DNA of 64,000 nucleotides. It comes from Stieleria varia (GTDB taxonomy: Bacteria; Planctomycetota; Planctomycetia; Pirellulales; Pirellulaceae). Every line of letters begins with the position of its first letter. Position 1 is the stretch's first letter. The notes under the pieces were generated by a model. That model did no database searches and was not told the origin of the DNA. It saw only the letters and a program-made list of their open reading frames with translations. Position numbers and translations under genes: made by a program. Below are positions 6,796-14,747 of the stretch, piece after piece. The DNA is taken from contig NZ_CP151726.1 in NCBI RefSeq assembly GCF_038443385.1, positions 6,696,001 through 6,760,000 of the forward strand, read 5' to 3'.

Positions 6796-9101
6796 TGCCC
6801 CTGGAGCCGGTCTCACTGGATGACCTGACGTGGTCCGATCTGACCACGGCGGCCCGTAATCGGATCGCCGGCGTCAGCAACGGCGAATGGACGCTTCACG
6901 CTCCCGTTGATCCGGGCATCACTTTGTTGGAGTTGTTCGCTGCGCAGTTGGAGCAACGACTGTATTGGATGGATCAGCCGTCTGATACGACTCGCATCGC
7001 ATTGCTGTCGTTGTTGGGAGTTCGGCCAAAGCTGGTCCGTGTTGCCGGAACCGTGTTCTGTTTGCGTGGTACCAGCGATGCAACGTCGTCGTTGGTCGCC
7101 GGAGCGGTCATCGAACAGAAAGACGAGAAACCGCCCCTACGTTTCACACTTGCAACCCAACAGGAAACGCAACTGCTGCCGATCGAGTGGGACGTCGAGC
7201 CTCAAACTGTCAACGCCCGACGGAGACTTTCGCGGAAACAAAGTAGGGGCAGCAAATGGGAAATCGATATACGGCTGAGCGTCGGTGGGCACGATCGATC
7301 CACTGAGTTGAGAACCGGACAAATCCCGTGTTTGCTGCCGCCCAACCGCAACCAGGGCAATCATGAACCGTCCCACAGCAACCCGCCGAGTGGCCAACCT
7401 TGTGAGTCGCGAATCGCGTTTCCGCTGAAGCGACTCCCCAACGCTCAGGGTGCCATCTCGCTGTTATTTGATCTCGATACGCCAGCATCAATTCTGCCGC
7501 AGTGGCTGGCCGAATCATCGATGAGTCATCCGGATGAAATGGTGATCGTCGAAGCGCCGGCCCGGCTTTCCTGGCACTATGGTGTCGTGCAATCGGAAGA
7601 CCCGTTTCAGCAACCTTGCTCACTCAGTTCATTCATCAATGTCGACGACGGCACCAACGGCTTGCGCAGATCGGGCGTCGTTCGTTTAGAAGCGTCTGCA
7701 GAGTTCAGTTCCCAGGTGAATCTGGATACTGCCAGTGATATCCGAAGTTGGCTCGTAATCGTGCTCCGCGCCATGGACGCATCGTACGTCCTCACTCCGC
7801 GTGTCCGACGAATCTTGCCCAATGCGGTGATTGGCCACCATCGAGCTCATTGCGTTTTTTCCCCGGGCGGTGCATCCCAAACAATGGGTCCGAGCATCGA
7901 AGAACAGATCAAGAAATGGCGTCGTCTACCGGGTAATCGATTGGAGTTGCCACTGGGGGAGAATGAGTTTCCGATACCGGCTAGCGTGAAGTTTTCACTG
8001 AGCGAACAGACAGCCCGTCAACTAGATCCTCAGCAATGGATTCCCACCGACAGTTTTTCTCATCATGGTCCGCAAGACAGATGTTTTGTCGTTGATCGTG
8101 AGCGTCGGACTTTACGATTTGGAGACGGTTTGAATGGGCGACTGCCAATTCCGACAGACAAACAGGGTCTATCGTCCTTGTTCCAATTGAGCTTGGCTGT
8201 AGGCGGCGGAAGGGCTGGAAATGTTCCCGCTTGGCTCGAATGGCGATTGTCCAAAGAGGACACCTTGGATGGCGAGATCGTCAATGTAGTGGCTGCGCAA
8301 GGCGGTGATGAAGCGGAAACGCCAAGCGAGACGGCACGCAGATCCAGATCGGAGTTGCGTCGCGTCTATCGGGCTGTCACCCGAGAAGACATCGAAAAGC
8401 TTGCGATCCAAACGTCTGGAGCCGGGATAAAACGCGCCCATGCCGTGGCCGGTCTTCATCCCGAACATCGTTCGATACCTACTCCCGGCGCGGTAACCGT
8501 CTTCATCGTTCCCGATCTCCCGTCATCGGTGCGACACATGGATCAACGTGCATGCTGTGACGATTTGATCGCCTTGCATCCTGATCCGGGCGCGCTTGCG
8601 GCCGTTTCAAGACGATTGAACGCAGCGAGGCTGGTGACGCAGGAAATCTTTGTCGTCCCACCCATCTACGAATCCATTGAACTATCAATCGTGATCACGG
8701 GGACGCCGGTCGACGCCAACTCGGTCCGCTTGTCGATCACACAAACGCTCAACGACTATTTGCACCCGTTGTACGGTGGCCCCGATGGCGACGGATGGCC
8801 GTTTGGAAATCCGTTGCGTCCGTCGGAGTTGGTCCGTGTCATCAATGACAACACCAATCCCGAGTTGCAAGTCAGAGAGGTCGGGATTCGAAAAACCGCT
8901 GCTTCACAATCGATAGCCCAAGCATGCCCGGATGACGCCACATCCTCATGTCATTGCGGCGCCGACTACTCTGGAAACAGCGAGCCGCCACGATCTGAAA
9001 CATGCGGTGATGTCGAGATCAAGGCACATGCACTTGTAGCCCTGCGGGGATTGCAAATCACATTTGTTCCGGCACGCGTTCAAACCGGAGGACTGTCATG
9101 A
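6795..9101 (+). CDS. eCIS baseplate J-like protein 1 (Afp11 type)
   Basis: The 768-aa product is a baseplate wedge protein of the gpJ-like class found in phage-tail-like systems. The N-terminal mark is DPGITLLELFAAQLEQRLYW followed by a small domain on thickness and size (RIALLSLLGVRPKLV). A central part has TLRFGDGLNGRLPIP, and the C-terminal part has DYLHPLYGGPDGDGWPFG, a motif repeated in the next gene. It would form the wedge heterodimers around the hub. The last about 60 residues contain an unusual cysteine cluster (ACPDDATSSCHCGADY then TCGD, bases about 8920-9010). The start at 6795 overlaps the gp25 stop; the open frame extends further upstream but inside gp25. It ends by ATGA overlap with the second J gene. 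Confidence 0.9.
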   Translation: MPLEPVSLDDLTWSDLTTAARNRIAGVSNGEWTLHAPVDPGITLLELFAAQLEQRLYWMDQPSDTTRIALLSLLGVRPKLVRVAGTVFCLRGTSDATSSLVAGAVIEQKDEKPPLRFTLATQQETQLLPIEWDVEPQTVNARRRLSRKQSRGSKWEIDIRLSVGGHDRSTELRTGQIPCLLPPNRNQGNHEPSHSNPPSGQPCESRIAFPLKRLPNAQGAISLLFDLDTPASILPQWLAESSMSHPDEMVIVEAPARLSWHYGVVQSEDPFQQPCSLSSFINVDDGTNGLRRSGVVRLEASAEFSSQVNLDTASDIRSWLVIVLRAMDASYVLTPRVRRILPNAVIGHHRAHCVFSPGGASQTMGPSIEEQIKKWRRLPGNRLELPLGENEFPIPASVKFSLSEQTARQLDPQQWIPTDSFSHHGPQDRCFVVDRERRTLRFGDGLNGRLPIPTDKQGLSSLFQLSLAVGGGRAGNVPAWLEWRLSKEDTLDGEIVNVVAAQGGDEAETPSETARRSRSELRRVYRAVTREDIEKLAIQTSGAGIKRAHAVAGLHPEHRSIPTPGAVTVFIVPDLPSSVRHMDQRACCDDLIALHPDPGALAAVSRRLNAARLVTQEIFVVPPIYESIELSIVITGTPVDANSVRLSITQTLNDYLHPLYGGPDGDGWPFGNPLRPSELVRVINDNTNPELQVREVGIRKTAASQSIAQACPDDATSSCHCGADYSGNSEPPRSETCGDVEIKAHALVALRGLQITFVPARVQTGGLS

Positions 9102-11155
9102 GTCATCCGTGGTGGGGAAAGGAAGTGCACGGCGTCGACGTTTCGGCAAACCGTCGCAAACTGTCAGCGGGCCAATTCGCCGTCCAACGTCCACTGCTGC
9201 ACACGGAATCAGCCTCGGAAATTGCGGCTGAATTGCGTCGACGCAGACCGAACTACACGCCAGAATGGATTGATCCTGCCGACGGTGATGCGGGCGGGGC
9301 TTTGGTGGAGCTATTCGCCACGCAATTGGCGACCGTGGCCCGTCGATTGAATCGTCTGCCTGACAAGGCACTTGTAGAGATTCTTGATTTAGCCGGTATC
9401 CAGCCCGCAACCGAACGACCATCCTCCGCATTGGTGCAGTTCAACGTGGCGCCGGCGGCCAGCGAATCGATCCTGTTGCCCAAGGGTTTTCAAGTGGGCG
9501 CGCGGCCCGCTACGGGCAGCGGGGACTTGGTTGTTTTTGAGACGCAAACCAACCAATTCGTCGCCCCCACCGCGATCAAAAAACTGATTGCCGCTGAGCA
9601 GTCCTCCCAACGTGACATCACGGCTGCGAACGAAGATGTGACGGCCAGTTTTGCTCCCCTGGGACAAGATCCTCAGGTAGGCGACTTCATGTTGCTCGGA
9701 CTCGCAGTGCCGCAAAATCAAAAACTCAAGGAGTCGTTGTCCTTTGGTATTCGCGTTGCCGCTGTTCCCGGAAATCCACCGCCTGTCTCCGCCGGCGGTG
9801 TGGCTCCGCTGCCGTTGCCGGTCTCACCGGTCCTGCGCTGGGAAGCGTTGGTCAAATCGCAGTTTGTGCAGATGGAAGTGGTCGGCGACGAAACCTCCAA
9901 CCTTTGGCGATCCGGCATCGTTACCCTACGTCTGCCGCCCGGATTCACGCCACGGCCGTACCTCGGTGATGAAACCCTGTTTTGGTTACGCCTACGGCTG
10001 ATTCATGGCAGTTTTGAAAAGCCACCCCAACTCTCCTTCATTCGCGTCAACATGGCACGCGTTCAAGCGGTACGTACGATCGGACAGGAGGTGCTCAAGC
10101 CGATTGACGACCCGACGTCCAATCGAATGCAGCTCAAGAACACACCCGTGCTTGCCAAGTCGTTGGTATTGGAGGTGGACCAGTCGGTTTTGTCCGACGA
10201 CGACGACTCGAACCAACGTCCAGCGGCTAGCAGATGGAAAGAAGTGGACGAACTGTTCTCCTATGGCCCAACCGATCAAGTGTTTACCCTTGATTCGTCA
10301 ACCGGAATCGTCACGTTTGGTGATGGCAAACACGGTTCCACCGTACCCGCGGGATTTCGAAACGTGCGAGCCGCCGAGTACAAGGTCTGCAGTGGTGCAG
10401 AAAGCGCAGTCGGCAGTGATGAAATCACCACGCTTCTGAAATCCGCGCCGTTCGTGACGGGCGTCACCAATCCACTGCCTGCCAGCGGCGGCGTGGGTGG
10501 CGAGAGCGAACTGGATGTCATTCGACGAGGACCCGAGACCATACGGTCTCGCCATCGTTCGGTGACGATCGCCGACTACGCCATCATGGCTCGGTTTGCA
10601 CCTGGAGCCGACATTCGCAAGGCCCATGCACTCTCTGGCTATCACCCTCAGTTTCCCGGTCAGCCGATCCCCGGAGTGGTCGGAATTTTGGTCGTTCCAC
10701 AGGTGGAGGAGGAAGGTCCACCCGTGCCGGATGAACAAGCGTTGCGGGCGGTAAGCCAATTTTTGACTGCCAATGTTGCTCCCATCGGTGTCGAAGTGGT
10801 GGCGGCGGCGCCCACCTATCGCTTCATCCGAGCCGAGGTTGGTTTTATCGCCGACCGTGGAGGCAATCTCGGTGAAATCATGCAACAGATCAGTGACGAG
10901 TTGGACCGCTATCTGCATCCTTTGACGGGTGGAAACGACGCCGAAGGATGGCCGTTTGGCGGAACCCTGTTCTATGCCGAGTTGCTGCAACGACTGCTGA
11001 ATCGTATTGACAGGATTCGTGCGATTCCCCGCTTGAGATTGATCGTAAACGGCGTTCCGCAAAAACGCTGTGGAGACATCGCACTGACGCAGACAGAACT
11101 GCTTTGGCCGCTCAGCCATCAAGTCATTCCCATGGAATCGGAGGAAACACCGTGA
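9098..11155 (+). CDS. eCIS baseplate J-like protein 2 (Afp12 type)
   Basis: The 685-aa product is a second gpJ-like wedge protein. It shows RRPNYTPEWIDPADGDAGGA, then LVELFATQLATVARRLNRLPD, a middle with TGIVTFGDGKHGSTVPAG, and RYLHPLTGGNDAEGWPFGGT near the C-terminus, parallel to the motif of the first J protein. Two different J proteins side by side are the rule in Afp/PVC clusters (Afp11 and Afp12), where they form the asymmetric wedge. It overlaps the preceding gene by ATGA and the next one by GTGA. Confidence 0.9.
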   Translation: MSHPWWGKEVHGVDVSANRRKLSAGQFAVQRPLLHTESASEIAAELRRRRPNYTPEWIDPADGDAGGALVELFATQLATVARRLNRLPDKALVEILDLAGIQPATERPSSALVQFNVAPAASESILLPKGFQVGARPATGSGDLVVFETQTNQFVAPTAIKKLIAAEQSSQRDITAANEDVTASFAPLGQDPQVGDFMLLGLAVPQNQKLKESLSFGIRVAAVPGNPPPVSAGGVAPLPLPVSPVLRWEALVKSQFVQMEVVGDETSNLWRSGIVTLRLPPGFTPRPYLGDETLFWLRLRLIHGSFEKPPQLSFIRVNMARVQAVRTIGQEVLKPIDDPTSNRMQLKNTPVLAKSLVLEVDQSVLSDDDDSNQRPAASRWKEVDELFSYGPTDQVFTLDSSTGIVTFGDGKHGSTVPAGFRNVRAAEYKVCSGAESAVGSDEITTLLKSAPFVTGVTNPLPASGGVGGESELDVIRRGPETIRSRHRSVTIADYAIMARFAPGADIRKAHALSGYHPQFPGQPIPGVVGILVVPQVEEEGPPVPDEQALRAVSQFLTANVAPIGVEVVAAAPTYRFIRAEVGFIADRGGNLGEIMQQISDELDRYLHPLTGGNDAEGWPFGGTLFYAELLQRLLNRIDRIRAIPRLRLIVNGVPQKRCGDIALTQTELLWPLSHQVIPMESEETP

Positions 11156-13353
11156 GTTGCACGAGTATTCCGGTTCGCTTTCGTCTGCTCGACGCCAACA
11201 TCGGCTGGGATCCCTTTTCGATGATCCGCAAAGATGGTGAGGCGTTGCAAGAGATCTCAGAGGAAGATGTCTTCTTGGGGTTGGACGATCCCCACGGACT
11301 CCGTCTGAACAATAGGAGCGAACCGCAGATTCGTAGCGAGATCCTGTCTCCATACATGCCACCCGCTTGGCTCGCGTCTGGCTGCCGACCATGCGAATGG
11401 TTATTGAGTGGGGATCATTGCTCCGTCATACAACCTAAAGGCATCTTACTTCATCGGGATCCCTGTCGTTCCGGATGGACAGATTTGCAGTCGCGGTTGG
11501 CGGACGGACGGTCGCTTCATCACCCCGTGGCGATTGCGATTGCCCGTCGACGAGTTGCCGTAGTCAACCAGGATATCGATGGCCACTATCGTATCTTGAT
11601 TTGGTCCATACCTGATGGCCGACTTGCAGGTTCGGCCGACATCCAAGCGGGAGACACGCCTCATGCGATTGTGTTGACTTCATGGCGCGAGTTGCTGGTC
11701 TCGGTGGAGCGTGAGGGTTCGGTAAATCAATGGCTTCTCCGTTACGACTGGGTCGGCAGACCACGAGGCGAATTCATCGTTGCGGGCGAAGACAGCGAAG
11801 GTCAACATCGCAATGCCAAGCTGCCGCTAAGACGGCTTCGGACTGCCAAAGACGGAACATTGTGGGCCGCGGAAGGACACGATTTGGGACCGTTTCATTT
11901 GTGGCGTCTCTCTCCGTCGGCAGAGACGGCCGCTCGCAGTTGTGGGCAGCGAGTCGATTTCGACATCGCCCCGATCACAAACTCGGATTTCTATCATCAG
12001 GCCGAGAACAGACTCGATGCCGGGATGACCAGGACACGGCTGATTTCTCTCGGCCCGGATCACTTCTGTCTCGATGAATCGACGACAGCGGGACGCGAAA
12101 CGCGGAGGTGTTATGGACGGGACGGTCAACCGCTGGAATCTTCTCCTCCAAGCAAAACGCCGCCAAGTGCGAGTGCTCCCAACGGTGTACTTGAAACGCA
12201 AGCGATCGACAGCTTCATTCCGCGTTGCCAGTGGCATCGCATTCGGATCGATGCGGACGTTCCAGCCAACACATCGTACGAGATCCAAGTTGCCACCAGT
12301 GAATTTTGCTATCTGAACGACAAGGACGGAAATCCAGATGAATCGGCGTTGTTTCGTCCGCACCAGTGGGATTGGCAGCCGCCCGAGCGCAATGCCAGTG
12401 ATCTGTTGATCGACCAACCGCCCGGTCGATATCTCTTCGTCCGGATCAAGCTGACAGGAACGCAAGAGGCGACTCCGGCGCTTCGCAGAGTACGGATCGA
12501 TTTTCCTCGCGTTACCAGTCTCGATCAGTTGCCTGCGGTCTATCGAGACGATGCTGAGGCTGAGGACTTTACAGAGCGTTTCCTATCGCTGTTTGACGCT
12601 GCGACGGAAGACCTGGACCAAGCGATCGAGCGTTTCCCCGCCATGCTGGATCCGGACGGCGTGCCCGAGGAGGTACTTGCTTGGCAGGCAGCACTATTGG
12701 GCATCGTCTTTGACTCGGATTGGAACCCACAACTGCGACGAAAACTGATTGCAGCGGCGCCCGAGCTGTATCGCAAGCGTGGTACCGTCGCCGGATTGCA
12801 GCAAGCGATCGAGTTGATATTCGGTTTGCAGGCAGGACAAGTCGTGATCGACGAACACGCGTTGCATCGCGTCTGGGGAGTCGTCAACGAAAACTCACGG
12901 CTGGGCGCATTTCGGCTGTTTGGAAAGAGTCAGTCGCGGTTTCGCGTCGGACGTTCTTCCTTGGGCACGGCTCCATTGCGAAGTTTCGGAAATCCCGATC
13001 ACGATCCGGTGCGAGTCGACGCCCACCGATTCACCGTGTTCGTGCCTCCATGCTCGGCATTGAACGATCTGGGTGTTGAACGCTTGAACCAACTGATCGA
13101 GCATCAAAAGCCGGCCCACACTCAACATCAACTGCGCATCGGGGGCGAAGGATTCATCCTCGGTCATCGGTCGGTGATCGGCATCGACTCGCAACTCTTG
13201 TCGCCCCCGCCGGTCGTCTTGCGACAGCCAGTCGACCAAAGTCAGGCGGCCCGCCTCGGTGCAGTCGTCCTGCACCCGGGGCCGAATCGCCCCACCAGTC
13301 CGATGCACATCGGTGTGACATCGGCAATCGGAGTCCACACTCAACTGGAATAA
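11152..13353 (+). CDS. eCIS tail protein with gpI-like C-terminal domain
   Basis: The 733-aa product has two parts. The N-terminal about 300 residues look like a beta-propeller-type region (repeats with strands such as HYRILIWSIPDGRLAGSADI). The C-terminal part from about residue 460 is a phage tail protein I-like domain: LDQLPAVYRDDAEAEDFTER, LLGIVFDSDWNPQLRRKLI, LYRKRGTVAGLQQAIELIFG. gpI-type proteins join wedges to fibres. The GTG at 11152 is chosen because GGAGG lies about 8 bases before it and it forms a GTGA junction with the J gene; an upstream TTG at 11104 is less likely. The next gene begins 4 bases after the stop. Confidence 0.82.
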   Translation: MSCTSIPVRFRLLDANIGWDPFSMIRKDGEALQEISEEDVFLGLDDPHGLRLNNRSEPQIRSEILSPYMPPAWLASGCRPCEWLLSGDHCSVIQPKGILLHRDPCRSGWTDLQSRLADGRSLHHPVAIAIARRRVAVVNQDIDGHYRILIWSIPDGRLAGSADIQAGDTPHAIVLTSWRELLVSVEREGSVNQWLLRYDWVGRPRGEFIVAGEDSEGQHRNAKLPLRRLRTAKDGTLWAAEGHDLGPFHLWRLSPSAETAARSCGQRVDFDIAPITNSDFYHQAENRLDAGMTRTRLISLGPDHFCLDESTTAGRETRRCYGRDGQPLESSPPSKTPPSASAPNGVLETQAIDSFIPRCQWHRIRIDADVPANTSYEIQVATSEFCYLNDKDGNPDESALFRPHQWDWQPPERNASDLLIDQPPGRYLFVRIKLTGTQEATPALRRVRIDFPRVTSLDQLPAVYRDDAEAEDFTERFLSLFDAATEDLDQAIERFPAMLDPDGVPEEVLAWQAALLGIVFDSDWNPQLRRKLIAAAPELYRKRGTVAGLQQAIELIFGLQAGQVVIDEHALHRVWGVVNENSRLGAFRLFGKSQSRFRVGRSSLGTAPLRSFGNPDHDPVRVDAHRFTVFVPPCSALNDLGVERLNQLIEHQKPAHTQHQLRIGGEGFILGHRSVIGIDSQLLSPPPVVLRQPVDQSQAARLGAVVLHPGPNRPTSPMHIGVTSAIGVHTQLE

Positions 13354-13357
13354 TACC

Positions 13358-14710
13358 ATGTCGGAAACCAAACAGGATTTGATCAACCCATGCGACGTAA
13401 CGATCTGCGATCAGTTTCCCGAACTAAAGCGACTCAATTACTGTCACGGGCAGATGCTCGGTGCACAGGACTTTGTCGATGAGCAGAGCTATTATCTCAA
13501 CAAGATCGCCTTGTTGACACGGTGTCTGCATGGCTACGGCGTCGTCTGCGGGCTGACCGTGAGCGTTTACGAAAACGGCACGGACAACAAACAGCGGGGC
13601 GAAGGTGATGCAACCCAGGATTCACAGCTTCGTTTGAAAGTGGATTGTGGCGTGGCAGTCGACCCGAGGGGACGAGAACTCGTCGTCCGGGAACCGGTCG
13701 ATCGCAGTTTGAGGTCTTATCTGTCCGATCGCGATCTACAGATTTTCGAAGAAAAACGTGACGGTGAATTCAGGTTGTGGGTCACCCTCCAATACAACGC
13801 TCATCTGGACGGCAAGCAGGAGCTGCCCCGATCTGGCTGCTGCGGCGACGAGGTAAGGACCATCAAAAACCGCTGGCACGAGCAACCATGCGTGCGTTTG
13901 ACATTCGATGGTCCGCCCGGTCAGACATGTGACCCTTGTTGTCAGCCTATCAAACCAACATTGGAGGACCCCTCGTGCAAGATCGAAAACCGAATTTGGT
14001 TGGCAGAACTGACTTTCAAAGGTGCCCCCAGTCCGATCCATCTTTCCGCCGACAATCGAGTTCGCCGTCCGATCACAACTTATCTGCCCACACGAATCCA
14101 AGACGTCAACTGGATTCACACGGGCGTCTACGAGGAAGACCTTGCCGAGTGTCTCTTGCAAGATGGCTTGGTTTTGACATTCACCGCGCCAATTGATGAA
14201 CAATCCATCAAGAACCACAACGTGCGCTTCACGGACTCCGAGGAAACCGGCGAGATTCTCACCAATGACCTTGTGGAAGTCTGGTTGTGCGATGAGCACC
14301 GCGTCGGCCATGCATCCATGCAAGTCCTGCAGTCTCAGATCGAGATCCTTTCTCCGACCAAAATCAGAATCAAGGTCAAACCGACTCGACTGACGCCACC
14401 GCAACGCGTGCTGATCACCTTTCGAGCTGATTTTGTACTCGACACGTGCTGCCGCCCCATCGATGGCAACCACGTGGGCGGTTTTGTTCCTTTCTCAGGC
14501 TGGGAACACGGCGAACAGACACACCCGGAGCAGTATCGCTGGGCGATCACCGAACACAAACGACGCTTTCGATTGCCGGAATCGTGCAAAGGCTGGAGTC
14601 AGCACTCTCGCCCATCATCGGGCAACGGCGTCCCGGGCGGCGACTTTCACAGCTGGTTCTACGTGGTTTCACGCGGATGCATGAAGCAATACGAAGCAAA
14701 AGCTGAGTAG
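13358..14710 (+). CDS. eCIS-associated protein with RxxY-GQ-L-D module, copy 1 (probable fibre or baseplate extension)
   Basis: This 450-aa protein opens with a module at residues 25-68 containing RLNYCHGQMLGAQDF and ending GYGVVCGLTV. A second motif follows shortly after (LKVDCGVAVDPRGRELVV). The next two genes have the same 44-residue module without gaps, and 11 positions are identical in all three. Similar proteins, as I recall, sit near baseplate-J genes in other bacterial tail-like clusters. The middle is rich in cysteines (SGCCGDE, TCDPCCQP, CKIEN), and the C-terminal half looks beta-rich (Ig-like). A structural role at the outer baseplate or fibres is inferred from position. Confidence 0.7.
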   Translation: MSETKQDLINPCDVTICDQFPELKRLNYCHGQMLGAQDFVDEQSYYLNKIALLTRCLHGYGVVCGLTVSVYENGTDNKQRGEGDATQDSQLRLKVDCGVAVDPRGRELVVREPVDRSLRSYLSDRDLQIFEEKRDGEFRLWVTLQYNAHLDGKQELPRSGCCGDEVRTIKNRWHEQPCVRLTFDGPPGQTCDPCCQPIKPTLEDPSCKIENRIWLAELTFKGAPSPIHLSADNRVRRPITTYLPTRIQDVNWIHTGVYEEDLAECLLQDGLVLTFTAPIDEQSIKNHNVRFTDSEETGEILTNDLVEVWLCDEHRVGHASMQVLQSQIEILSPTKIRIKVKPTRLTPPQRVLITFRADFVLDTCCRPIDGNHVGGFVPFSGWEHGEQTHPEQYRWAITEHKRRFRLPESCKGWSQHSRPSSGNGVPGGDFHSWFYVVSRGCMKQYEAKAE

Positions 14711-14747
14711 AACCTGCCCAACCCACAACAACGAGGTGTAGACCACG

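Noticed and set aside
10298..11392. 364-codon open frame on the minus strand
   Set aside because: It is antisense to the second J protein and the gpI-like gene; its product looks random in composition (Arg/Cys/His-rich).
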